Shown piece by piece: positions 16,458 through 25,312 of a DNA stretch of 59,416 bases. This DNA is from JAVVPO01 sp036655715 (GTDB lineage Bacteria; Bacillota; Clostridia; Lachnospirales; Cellulosilyticaceae): assembly GCA_036655715.1 (NCBI GenBank), contig JAVVPO010000008.1, forward strand, positions 1 to 59,416, given 5' to 3'. A program made the position numbers and the translations under genes. How positions within the stretch are numbered: the stretch's first letter is position 1; every line of letters begins with the position of its first letter. The notes beneath the pieces were generated by a model that saw only the letters and a list, made by a program, of their open reading frames with translations, made no database searches and had not been told where the DNA came from.

Positions 16458-18789
16458 TAATTCTCTTATCCTCCTGTATCTGACTACGTACTTTTATGTC
16501 ATTATAACCATCTACATCAATCGTAATCGCTCCATTCCTATCGGTCCTTAGGCACTTAACAGGATACGCTCCTAGTGTCTCTAACGTCTCTTGATGTGGA
16601 TGTCCATACAAATTATTTATGCCACAGCTAATCATAGCATATTCAGGTTTAGTTTGTAATAGAAATCTACTATCTGTAGAGTTTTTAGACCCATGATGAG
16701 CTATTTTCAGCACCTCAATGTCTTCTAATCTATCGCTTAATTTCAACTCTGTTTCCTTTCCTATATCACCAGTATAAAGCATCTGAAATTCTCCAAATTC
16801 TAATAATAAAACTGCGGAATGCTCATTAACCTCTACTGCTTCTGCCTCGCTATTAGGCCATAACCACTTAAACGCTACATTATCTATTGCTATACTCCCA
16901 CCACAATCTACTTCGTATATGTCAATCCCACTTCTACTGCATTCCTCATATAGCGTTTTTAATAGCCCTTCTATAATAAATCCGCTAGGAACAATAACAT
17001 TTTCTACCATTACTCCACTTTGTATAAGTTCTATCACACCACTTATATGATCATCATGAGGGTGTGATAGAACTACACTTGTTAATTGGTTAATCCCACT
17101 ATATTTCAAAAATCTCTCTACAGTATTTCCTTTCCCCATTGGCCCTCCATCTATAAGTACCGCTCGTTTCCTTGGCGTCACAACAACAGAAGCATCCCCC
17201 TGCCCTACATAAAGCTGAGTAATTTGCAAATAATTTTCACTTCCTATACTTACAACTAGTGGTACTATAGCTAGACTTACCACTATGATACAACCTTGTT
17301 TAATCTGCATTTTACGGGTGATGCCTAATAAAGTAATAATTAAGAGACTATAATACAAAACAATACTCCCTATGGATGGTCGCCCTATACAAAGTGTCAT
17401 AAGCGGATATTCTAACAGCTGCTCGCCTATTATATTAATACTATTTAACGTATAATTAACTAACATCCCAAGCGCTCTTGCTAACTCTATATGAATTAAA
17501 CTGATACCTAAACAAATGATCATATAGGGAATAATTAGTGCAAAAATAGGTAGAATGACAAAATTAAGTAAGGTTCCTAACAAAGGAAATTCAAAAAAAT
17601 GATAGGCTAATACAGGGCTGATACCTAAAAAAATACTCAAAGGTGGTAGTACATAATTCAAAACTTGTTTTACCTTTTTATTTGGTTTGTAATGCTCCTC
17701 AAGTTCTTCAATAAGTATGCTACTTATACAAATACTTATTATCGCCACAAAAGATAACTGAAACCCTACTTGATACAGTTGAAAAGGGTTCCCCATCAAA
17801 ATAACGATTGCAGCTAGCGCTATACTTGTCGGCATATCTTCTTCTTCCCACAAGCACCTTGCTATTAATATAATAGTCGCCATAATACTCGCCCTAATCG
17901 TTGACGATGCGGCTCCAGTAAACAAAGTGTATCCCCATATACCCATTAGTACTACAATCTGCCTTGCATAATAGGATAACCCTACTCTTTTACACAGCCA
18001 CATCATAATTATAGTAATAATCCCCAAATGAAATCCAGATAGTGCAAGTATATGTCCTATTCCTAATGTAAAATACAACTCATCTACCTCTTCAGCTATC
18101 CACTCATCGTCTCCTAACAGCACACCTGCTACTATACCCCTATCTTTATTTTGAAATACTCTTTGTATTTGCCTTAATATAACTTTATAACTTTTTCTCC
18201 CAGCAGCTCTATCCTGTCCTATCTTTTTTAAATCTGTGCTTTTTAATCTAACTACGATGCCTTCTCCTCTCAGATAGGATAAATAATCCATGTCTGATGG
18301 ATTCATTTGAACTGAATCTTGAAGTACCTTTCCCTTAACTTTTAATCTATCTTGCACCTCATACTTACTACTTTGGCTAGTTTGAATAGCCACCTTGGAC
18401 TTTATAAAAATTTTATTATTTTTTTCTACTAAGACTACCTGATCTAATACAAATTGCTCCCCATAGTCATTGATCTTTTTTTCCACGACTGTCCCCATTA
18501 ATTGCATGACCCTATCATCTTTAAATAGCGCTCTTTCAAGTATGACAGGATGTCCCTTCACGCTTATGATACCTAACATACTTATACTAAAAAAAATCAA
18601 GCTAGCTTTAAATCCATACTTATATCCTACTATGGTGTTCACCATAATCAGGCACCCTATACCTATCAAAAAAGGGACCTGTAGATTATTCATCCACATG
18701 GTCCCCCCTATTATTCCAACTATCAAATATATGCTTCCCATCACTAATGGTCTAGTTATCTGTCGCAATAAGAGATTCATCCCTTTCAA
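16435..18789 (-). CDS. comEC: DNA internalization protein ComEC/Rec2
   Basis: 784 residues. Inner-membrane channel that brings single-stranded transforming DNA into the cytoplasm. An N-terminal membrane pair (RPLVMGSIYLIVG) and OB-like DUF4131 region are followed by the polytopic competence domain and, near residue 560, a metallo-beta-lactamase domain with SHPHDDH and KIAHHGSKNS. All three parts are present, so it appears intact. The start is uncertain: TTG at 18789 or ATG at 18780, both inside the 3' end of the gerM-like gene. It shares an operon with comEA, the two-component system and holA. Confidence 0.93.
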   Translation of the reverse strand: MKGMNLLLRQITRPLVMGSIYLIVGIIGGTMWMNNLQVPFLIGIGCLIMVNTIVGYKYGFKASLIFFSISMLGIISVKGHPVILERALFKDDRVMQLMGTVVEKKINDYGEQFVLDQVVLVEKNNKIFIKSKVAIQTSQSSKYEVQDRLKVKGKVLQDSVQMNPSDMDYLSYLRGEGIVVRLKSTDLKKIGQDRAAGRKSYKVILRQIQRVFQNKDRGIVAGVLLGDDEWIAEEVDELYFTLGIGHILALSGFHLGIITIIMMWLCKRVGLSYYARQIVVLMGIWGYTLFTGAASSTIRASIMATIILIARCLWEEEDMPTSIALAAIVILMGNPFQLYQVGFQLSFVAIISICISSILIEELEEHYKPNKKVKQVLNYVLPPLSIFLGISPVLAYHFFEFPLLGTLLNFVILPIFALIIPYMIICLGISLIHIELARALGMLVNYTLNSINIIGEQLLEYPLMTLCIGRPSIGSIVLYYSLLIITLLGITRKMQIKQGCIIVVSLAIVPLVVSIGSENYLQITQLYVGQGDASVVVTPRKRAVLIDGGPMGKGNTVERFLKYSGINQLTSVVLSHPHDDHISGVIELIQSGVMVENVIVPSGFIIEGLLKTLYEECSRSGIDIYEVDCGGSIAIDNVAFKWLWPNSEAEAVEVNEHSAVLLLEFGEFQMLYTGDIGKETELKLSDRLEDIEVLKIAHHGSKNSTDSRFLLQTKPEYAMISCGINNLYGHPHQETLETLGAYPVKCLRTDRNGAITIDVDGYNDIKVRSQIQEDKRINEGDLRD

Positions 18790-19687
18790 ATAACGTATTA
18801 AAATCTATAAGTGCTGTTACGTCTGTTTGTTTTTTTCCATCTTTTAAGAAACTTACTTTCTTGATATGCGGTAATTCTGTCAACGAATTGACTATAGAAT
18901 AAACCAAAAGTTCTTCTCCTATAGGCGATGTAATCGCTTTATCATAGGAAAGATCCACCTGAGATACATTCTCTTGGGTTTTTACCTCATTTAGCTTTGT
19001 ACCTGGTCTTAAAGGCGAAATCAAGCCATCTTCTGTTGGTCCCTTAATAAGTTCTTCCATCACATATTTCTCTAATAGTACATTTTCACTCACTCCAATT
19101 TCTCTTTTTTCTGCATAGAGTTTATCACTATTAGGTTTTGTGAAATATAACGTAATGGTTTGTGTGATATTTTGTGGACTTGGATCAAGCGCACTTACTA
19201 ATATATTTTCTCGCTTTAGCCTACCGACCTTTTCTCCATCACTTTTTGTGAGAGGTTCATTTTCAATAGAGAATTCAACACCGGTTATAAAATCAAGTTC
19301 TGTTAAAGAGTACACTAGTGATGCTCTAATCATCATCTGATCTGCTATACTTAACGCCTTATAGTCTGCTGTAAAATTAATAAAAGCTACTTTGTCTTTT
19401 AGTTTCATATCTTTAATCTTTAGGTCAGTCGGTACATTCCCTTGAAGACTTGAAGCTTCTGGTCCTTTAGCCAAGGCCTTTACTACAGCATACATCTTGC
19501 TTTCTCCTGGTGCATTATCTTCTAAGTTAACTTTAACATCTTCAACGTGCCAATTGTTTTGAGCCATATTAAAAAAGTAAATACGAAGTATATCCTCTTT
19601 ATCATTTGTTCCAGACTTTAAATGACATGCGGTTAACGAAATAGGTACTAATAAAAGGAGTAATAACACATATTTTATTCTATTCAC
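18752..19687 (-). CDS. GerM-domain lipoprotein
   Basis: 311 residues. The GTG at 19687 is chosen because GGAGGAG lies eight bases upstream, directly after the kinase stop; longer in-frame starts read into the kinase gene. A lipoprotein signal (hydrophobic core and LTAC lipobox) puts the mature protein outside the membrane. Two GerM repeats follow (about residues 38-160 and 175-300, each starting with an IYFF or LYFT strand and holding a conserved SLTEL). GerM domains occur in sporulation/germination proteins and in LpqB-type sensors; here it directly follows a histidine kinase, so it could be an extracytoplasmic partner of that kinase (inference). Confidence 0.85.
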   Translation of the reverse strand: MNRIKYVLLLLLLVPISLTACHLKSGTNDKEDILRIYFFNMAQNNWHVEDVKVNLEDNAPGESKMYAVVKALAKGPEASSLQGNVPTDLKIKDMKLKDKVAFINFTADYKALSIADQMMIRASLVYSLTELDFITGVEFSIENEPLTKSDGEKVGRLKRENILVSALDPSPQNITQTITLYFTKPNSDKLYAEKREIGVSENVLLEKYVMEELIKGPTEDGLISPLRPGTKLNEVKTQENVSQVDLSYDKAITSPIGEELLVYSIVNSLTELPHIKKVSFLKDGKKQTDVTALIDFNTLFERDESLIATDN

Positions 19688-19700
19688 TTTAGTCTCCTCC

Positions 19701-21134
19701 TTAAACATAGCGAAGCGGTATTTGCACGGTAAAAATAGAACCTTTACCTTCTTCACTTTCTACTTGTATCGATCCATTATGCATAATAACTGTTCGATAA
19801 GTAATAGATAAGCCTAGCCCCGTTCCACCTGTTTCTCTATTTCTTGTTTTATCTGTTCTATAGAATCTCTCAAATATTCTAGATTGCTCTTCTTTAGCAA
19901 TTCCAATCCCTGTATCTTGAACTGTGATAAACACATCTTGTAAATCACTCTGTAAAATAACTCTTACTTCCCCACCTTCTGGTGTATACTTAATCGCATT
20001 TTCAATTAAGTTAGAAATAGCTAAAGTAAGCTTCATTTCATCGATTTCTACAAAAATATCTTTATGACTCTCATAAATAAGCTTAATATCTTTCTTTTTT
20101 GCTAAAGGTATAAGCCTTTTAAGAATAGCTTGAGTCATCTCATTAAGATTTGTATTAATAATATTAATAGGTATCTCTTTTTGGTCTAATCTTACTAAAG
20201 TTAAAAGATCCGTAATAATATTGTTAAGCCTATCTATCTCTGAATTAATATCCATAAAGAATTCTTTATACATCTCTACGGGTGCATTATCTTGGAAAAT
20301 AAGTGATTCTGTTAATACTTTTATAGAAGATAATGGTGTTTTAAGTTCATGTGATACATTGGATACAAATTCTTGTCTTGTATGATCTACTCGTTGCAAC
20401 TGCTCTGCCATGTGATTAAAGGCATTGCCAAGCTCTGCAATCTCATCTTTACCTCTTACATTTACTTTTTGGTCAAGCTGTCCATTTGTTACCTTTTGAA
20501 CAAACTTCATAAGCATTTTAAGCGGTCTTGTAATAAAAGAAGAAGTAAAGAAACTAAGTAGCCCCACAAGCAAACTTGTTACAAGGGATAAAAGATAGAC
20601 CTGTGCCTTCATGCCATTTAAAGACTCATAGATATCATTTATATTAGCCGATAAAACAACTGCGCCTACCACTTCATCCTTATTATCTTTGTCTATAATA
20701 GCAGCAGCTGTACTCATAATCATCTGTTCTTTTTTCTCGTATTTTTCCGCGCTATTTACTTCCTTTTTACTAAGGATATTAATCACTTGGCTACTTAGCA
20801 AGGTACTGTTGGAATCTGGCATGCCTGAGTCAGCTACTACATAACCCAGCCTATCTACGACCACAATTCTTGCACCTATTTCTTCTTTTTTACTTAGCTT
20901 ATTAATAATTTTATCTTGAAAATAAGTGGAGTTACTATCTCTTTGTAAGTAGCCGCCTTCTCCAATTTGACTAGCTACAAGATTGGCCTGACTTAGCCAA
21001 TCCTTTTGGCTATTTTCTAAAAAATAGGTTTCTAAACGACCTAATAACATGGACGAAAAGAACATAAGTGGCATATAACTCACTACGAAAAATAATATGA
21101 ATAGTCTCCATCTTAAACTATGAAACCATTTCAT
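19701..21134 (-). CDS. Membrane sensor histidine kinase (WalK/PhoR-like)
   Basis: 477 residues. Two transmembrane segments (about 11-31 and 178-200) frame an extracellular sensor of about 145 residues. HAMP follows (ITRPLKML to about 250), then HisKA with the phospho-acceptor H262 in SHELKTPLSS and HATPase_c with NLIENAIKYT, DTGIGI and GGTGLGL. No PAS domain is present, unlike WalK. It forms a pair with the preceding regulator, one base apart. The signal is unknown; the GerM lipoprotein downstream is a candidate partner. Confidence 0.93.
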   Translation of the reverse strand: MKWFHSLRWRLFILFFVVSYMPLMFFSSMLLGRLETYFLENSQKDWLSQANLVASQIGEGGYLQRDSNSTYFQDKIINKLSKKEEIGARIVVVDRLGYVVADSGMPDSNSTLLSSQVINILSKKEVNSAEKYEKKEQMIMSTAAAIIDKDNKDEVVGAVVLSANINDIYESLNGMKAQVYLLSLVTSLLVGLLSFFTSSFITRPLKMLMKFVQKVTNGQLDQKVNVRGKDEIAELGNAFNHMAEQLQRVDHTRQEFVSNVSHELKTPLSSIKVLTESLIFQDNAPVEMYKEFFMDINSEIDRLNNIITDLLTLVRLDQKEIPINIINTNLNEMTQAILKRLIPLAKKKDIKLIYESHKDIFVEIDEMKLTLAISNLIENAIKYTPEGGEVRVILQSDLQDVFITVQDTGIGIAKEEQSRIFERFYRTDKTRNRETGGTGLGLSITYRTVIMHNGSIQVESEEGKGSIFTVQIPLRYV

Positions 21135-21135
21135 C

Positions 21136-21822
21136 TTAATCTTTAAAATAGTAACCTACCCCCCATTTAGTGTAAATATATTCTGGTTGCCCTGGATTAG
21201 GTTCTATTTTTTCTCTTAATCTTCTTACATGCACATCTACAGTTCTTACATCTCCTGGATAATCACGTCCCCATATGGTGTCAAGTAATTGATCACGGTT
21301 ATATACTTTTCCTGGATGTGTTGCAAATAGCTCTAACATATCAAATTCTTTAGCTGTTAGGTTGACTTCTTTATTTTTGTGGAATACCCTACGGCTATTC
21401 ACCTCTAACTTTAAATCACCAACCTCTATAGTCTTTTTGCTTTGTTCTTTTTCTTGGCTATTTGATCTTCTTAAAATAGCCTTAATTCTTGCCTTAAGCT
21501 CTAAGATGTTAAAAGGTTTAGTTACATAATCATCTGCCCCATATTCTAAACCCATGATTTTATCCATATCTTCCCCTTTTGCTGTTAGCATGACAATGGG
21601 AATGTTAGAAAACTCTCTAACTAATTGGCAAACCTCTAACCCATTATATTTTGGCAACATCACATCTAGTATCATGACATTATAGTTCCCATTCTTCACT
21701 AGATTAAGTGCTTCTTCTCCATCATAGGCTGCATCTACTTCCCAACCTTCTTGTTCTAAACTAAACTTAATCCCTTTAACAATTAGCTTTTCGTCATCTA
21801 CGACTAATACTTTACTATTCAT
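21136..21822 (-). CDS. OmpR/PhoB-family response regulator
   Basis: 228 residues. Receiver domain with acidic pair VVDDE, phospho-acceptor D53 in MILDVMLP and TKPF lysine; C-terminal winged helix with VNLTAKEFDMLELF and RTVDVHVRRLREKIEPNP. The ATG at 21822 is chosen with AGGAGG six bases upstream; a GTG directly before it is the alternative. Similar to WalR/PhoP-type regulators but without the YycHI or YycJ neighbours of a true walRK locus. Confidence 0.94.
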   Translation of the reverse strand: MNSKVLVVDDEKLIVKGIKFSLEQEGWEVDAAYDGEEALNLVKNGNYNVMILDVMLPKYNGLEVCQLVREFSNIPIVMLTAKGEDMDKIMGLEYGADDYVTKPFNILELKARIKAILRRSNSQEKEQSKKTIEVGDLKLEVNSRRVFHKNKEVNLTAKEFDMLELFATHPGKVYNRDQLLDTIWGRDYPGDVRTVDVHVRRLREKIEPNPGQPEYIYTKWGVGYYFKD

Positions 21823-21832
21823 CACTATCCTC

Positions 21833-22459
21833 CTACTCTATCGTTATAAAGTCCTTAAGAGATTCAAAAATCTTCTCTCCTATGCCAGGTACATTTTTAA
21901 TATCTTCTATTACCAAAAAAGTTCCATTACTACTGCGATAATCAATAATCTGCTGAGCTCTAGTTTTTCCTATGTTCGGCAAAGTATCTAACTCTTCTAC
22001 CGTTGCATAATTAATATTAATTAATTGACTTGTATTCCCTATATCTTCATATGAATAATCTGTTTTGTCAATTTCTTCTCCTTGCTTTGGAATATATATT
22101 TTTTCATTACTTTTAATCTGTCTCGCTAGATTAATACTTTCAGTATCAGCTTCTAGGGTGAATCCCCCTGCTAATACTATTGCCTCATTAATTATATCAT
22201 CTGCATCAACATAATATACTCCCGGATTACTAACTTGTCCACAAATATAAATAGGTACGGTTACTTGAAGATTATCTAATTCTTCAGTATCCTTAGTAGA
22301 TACGCTTTTAGATTCCTCTTCATAAACATCCCATGCTATACTTTTGGTGTCATTCCAACTATCATATGAATTATTTTGTTTTATAGTGAATAAAAAACTA
22401 ACAGCAATTAACAATATAGGTAAGAATATTATTTTGTACTTACTTAATAATTTTATCAT
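21833..22459 (-). CDS. comEA: Competence protein ComEA (SLBB and helix-hairpin-helix DNA receptor)
   Basis: 208 residues. One N-terminal membrane anchor (about residues 9-25), an extracellular SLBB domain (VPIYICGQVSNPGVYYV onward) and a C-terminal tandem helix-hairpin-helix domain (INYATVEELDTLPNIGKTRA, then NVPGIGEKIFESL). ComEA captures double-stranded DNA at the cell surface and feeds ComEC. GAGGTGAT precedes the ATG. It heads an operon that ends with comEC and holA. Confidence 0.93.
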   Translation of the reverse strand: MIKLLSKYKIIFLPILLIAVSFLFTIKQNNSYDSWNDTKSIAWDVYEEESKSVSTKDTEELDNLQVTVPIYICGQVSNPGVYYVDADDIINEAIVLAGGFTLEADTESINLARQIKSNEKIYIPKQGEEIDKTDYSYEDIGNTSQLININYATVEELDTLPNIGKTRAQQIIDYRSSNGTFLVIEDIKNVPGIGEKIFESLKDFITIE

Positions 22460-22578
22460 ATAATCACCTCATGTACAAAGTTTTAACATATTTTTCATAA
22501 CTTAGACATGTTTAGTCTTACTATTTTTTATATATTCTGATATACTAGTACTAATTTGAAAGGAGATTACTATTAATT

Positions 22579-23916
22579 ATGAAAACAGGTTTTAAATTCC
22601 AATATACTATCATTTCATTCCTTATTACTTGTTTAATTGTACTAACAATTAGACCAAGCCAATTATTAGCGGCCCCTACTCCTCCTGATATCCACGCAGA
22701 ATCTGCTATTTTAATGGATGCCAAGACTGGTACTGTATTATTTGAAAAAAATGCTAATGAGCGTCAATATCCTGCTAGTATTACCAAAATCATGACCTCT
22801 TTATTAGCAATAGAAAATCTAAATCCTACAGATGTCATTACCTTTTCTCATGATGCTATTTTCAGCATAGAAAGAAACAGTAGTCGTATCGGACTAGATG
22901 TAGGTGAACAAATTACCGTTGATCAAGCACTTCATGCCTTATTACTTATGTCAGCCAATGAAGTAGCTAATGGATTAGCTGAAAAAGTAAGTGGTTCCAT
23001 TGATAATTTTGCTGCGTTAATGACTAATAAAGCTAAAGAACTCGGTGCCCAAAACACTCATTTTGTTAACCCCCACGGGTTACATGACAAAAACCATTAC
23101 ACAACGGCTTATGATATGGCTCTTATCACTCGGGCTATCTATAACAATGAATATTTTCTAGAAATCATGTCTACCCCTATTTATCAGATTCCTCCGACTA
23201 ATAAAACCAGTGAAATTCGTGGTCTTTCTCAACAACATGGACTAATGAATCAACTTAGAAATAGTTATATGTATCGTGAGGACGTGATTGGCGGAAAAAC
23301 AGGGTATACAGATATTGCCAGGCAGACACTCGTTACTACAGCTAGAAAAAATGATATTGATTTGATTGTAGTTATTCTAAAGGGTGAATCACATGAAATT
23401 TACAAAGATACCAACGCACTCTTAGACTATGGCTTTGACTCCTATAAATCTCTTGAGCTTCATACACCTAATGATACCTTAGCAAGATTACCTATCTATT
23501 CTATTAAGAGTGGTAAGCTCTATGAAGTTGGGACAAGCAAGATAGGTGTTCGTGAATCAAAAAATATAATAGTAGAAACCGATTTAAAGCGTAGAGAACT
23601 TATTACACAGGTAGACCTTCCTGAATACCTAGAAATCGGTATACAAGAAAATGATGTAGTCGGTACTATCACTTATATCGACAAAGGCAAAACTTTAACC
23701 CAATCTGAACTCATTGTCTCTGCCATAGATTTCACACCTGCACCTTATAAGGCTAACTATCCGCCTATATCTCCAACGACTTCAAAACTTTCTTTGATTT
23801 TTAGTATACTTATAGGCATCATTTTATTCATTATTGTTATTATATTGCTTGTTCGTTTGAAAAGTAAAAATAAGTTTAAACATAAAAAACTTAAGTTTAG
23901 CAAAACAATAAAGTAG
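22579..23916 (+). CDS. D-alanyl-D-alanine carboxypeptidase (DacF/PBP5 type)
   Basis: 445 residues. Serine peptidase S11 that trims the terminal D-Ala from peptidoglycan pentapeptides. Signal peptide ending around LLAA (residue 32); SxxK is S67-K70 (SITK), SxN is S125-N127 and KTG is K240-G242, all intact. A beta-rich C-terminal domain and a true transmembrane helix (about 408-432) with a Lys-rich tail anchor it. GGAG lies 13 bases before the ATG, rather far. Isolated on the plus strand; a sporulation DacF role is possible but not shown. Confidence 0.92.
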   Translation: MKTGFKFQYTIISFLITCLIVLTIRPSQLLAAPTPPDIHAESAILMDAKTGTVLFEKNANERQYPASITKIMTSLLAIENLNPTDVITFSHDAIFSIERNSSRIGLDVGEQITVDQALHALLLMSANEVANGLAEKVSGSIDNFAALMTNKAKELGAQNTHFVNPHGLHDKNHYTTAYDMALITRAIYNNEYFLEIMSTPIYQIPPTNKTSEIRGLSQQHGLMNQLRNSYMYREDVIGGKTGYTDIARQTLVTTARKNDIDLIVVILKGESHEIYKDTNALLDYGFDSYKSLELHTPNDTLARLPIYSIKSGKLYEVGTSKIGVRESKNIIVETDLKRRELITQVDLPEYLEIGIQENDVVGTITYIDKGKTLTQSELIVSAIDFTPAPYKANYPPISPTTSKLSLIFSILIGIILFIIVIILLVRLKSKNKFKHKKLKFSKTIK

Positions 23917-23957
23917 GTAGATTCTTCTTTCCATGAATCTACCTACTTTATTGTTTT
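23902..23957. terminator. Bidirectional terminator shared by the carboxypeptidase gene and rsfS
   Basis: A 23-base-pair perfect inverted repeat (23902-23924 with 23935-23957) with a 10-base loop, and runs of A and T at its ends so that both strands finish in T4. The stop codons of both convergent genes lie inside the stem. Confidence 0.92.
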
Positions 23958-24300
23958 AAAAGATAATTATTTTGCCATCTTGCCATAACCTATCTAACGC
24001 ATAAAATTCTGCATCTTCCTTATAAAGAATATGAATAATGACATTTTGATAATCCATCAAAATCCAAGAAGCTGTATCATATCCCTCTTTCTGATAGGCC
24101 TCATATCCCTCTTGTCTTAATACAAACTCTACCTCATCTGCTAATGCTTTAGTCTGTCTTGTATTGCTCCCTATAGCAATAACAAATATATCTGTTAGTG
24201 TGGTCAACTCATGTACATCTAATACTTCAATATCTTCAACTTTTTTATTATTAATAATTTTATAAATTGTTTTAGCTAGTTCTATAGAATGATTATTCAC
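23956..24300 (-). CDS. rsfS: Ribosomal silencing factor RsfS
   Basis: 114 residues. RsfS (Iojap/DUF143) binds ribosomal protein L14 and blocks subunit joining under starvation. Family segments: DVHELTTLTDIFVIAIGSN and YDTASWILMDYQNVIIHI. Start codon GTG at 24300 with an AGAGGGG site. It normally follows nadD-yqeK; here a cation exchanger gene lies in between. Confidence 0.95.
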   Translation of the reverse strand: MNNHSIELAKTIYKIINNKKVEDIEVLDVHELTTLTDIFVIAIGSNTRQTKALADEVEFVLRQEGYEAYQKEGYDTASWILMDYQNVIIHILYKEDAEFYALDRLWQDGKIIIF

Positions 24301-24319
24301 CCTTATAAAGCCCCTCTCT

Positions 24320-25297
24320 TTATGCCATTACTGAACTGAACTGTGAAGCTATTAAATAAATATAATAAATAACAAACATCCCAAGGAATATACATCCTTC
24401 TTTTTTTGATACTTCTCTCTCTGACTTACTAAATATAAATAAGGCAACAGTAGCTATAAGCATAACCATAAGATCTGTATAAATAGCCTCTACTGGTACA
24501 ATATTTCCTAGTAATGCAGATGGTAATCCTACTACAAAACAAATATTAAAGATGTTACTTCCTATAATATTTCCTATTGCAATATCTTGAGCCTGTTTCT
24601 TAGCAGCTGTTACTGAGGTAACAAGTTCTGGTAATGAGGTTCCAAATGCTACTATAGTTAAAGAAATAAACTTTTGTCCAACACCCATGCTTACTGCTAT
24701 CTTACTTGCAGACTCTACTACAAAATTTCCACCAACTACAATACACACTAGGCCAATAAGTGTATAAATAGAAGCTTCTTTAAGAGAATATTTAGACTCA
24801 ACTTCTTCAACTTCTCCTTTTTTAGCCAATGTAATAAGATAATAAAGGAATACAGCAAAGAAGATAAGTATAACAATACCATCACCTCTACTAATCATAT
24901 TTACTGAACCATTATCAAATAACGTATCTCCTAAAAGAATAAACAATAATAAACTCACCAAAAAAGTAAATGGTATTTCTTTTTGAATCGTATTATTCTT
25001 TACCTTTAGAGGAAATATCCAAGCAGATATCCCTATAATTAAAAGGATATTTAAAATATTACTTCCTATAACATTTCCAAGGATCATATCGCTATTATTG
25101 CTTAACATGGCCTTTACACTTACTGCCATCTCAGGTGCACTTGTTCCAAACGCTACAATCGTTAATCCTACTAAAATATCTGGCACACGTAAGTTCTTTG
25201 CTATAGCTGCCGCTCCATCTACAAAATAATCCGCACCTTTAATGAGTACAACGAACCCTATTACCAATATAACTAACTGTATCACTATATTCTTCAT
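24320..25297 (-). CDS. CaCA-family cation/proton or Na+/Ca2+ exchanger (YrbG-like)
   Basis: 325 residues, about ten transmembrane helices in two inverted halves. Both alpha repeats are clear: VAFGTSAPEMAVS with GNVIGSNILNI, and VAFGTSLPELVTS with GNIIGSNIFNI. The Glu in each (PE) is the ion-binding residue. The family exchanges calcium against sodium or protons; the ions here cannot be told from sequence. GGGAGG precedes the ATG. Located between nadD-yqeK and rsfS. Confidence 0.92.
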   Translation of the reverse strand: MKNIVIQLVILVIGFVVLIKGADYFVDGAAAIAKNLRVPDILVGLTIVAFGTSAPEMAVSVKAMLSNNSDMILGNVIGSNILNILLIIGISAWIFPLKVKNNTIQKEIPFTFLVSLLLFILLGDTLFDNGSVNMISRGDGIVILIFFAVFLYYLITLAKKGEVEEVESKYSLKEASIYTLIGLVCIVVGGNFVVESASKIAVSMGVGQKFISLTIVAFGTSLPELVTSVTAAKKQAQDIAIGNIIGSNIFNICFVVGLPSALLGNIVPVEAIYTDLMVMLIATVALFIFSKSEREVSKKEGCIFLGMFVIYYIYLIASQFSSVMA

Positions 25298-25312
25298 TAA
25301 ATCCTCCCGAAA

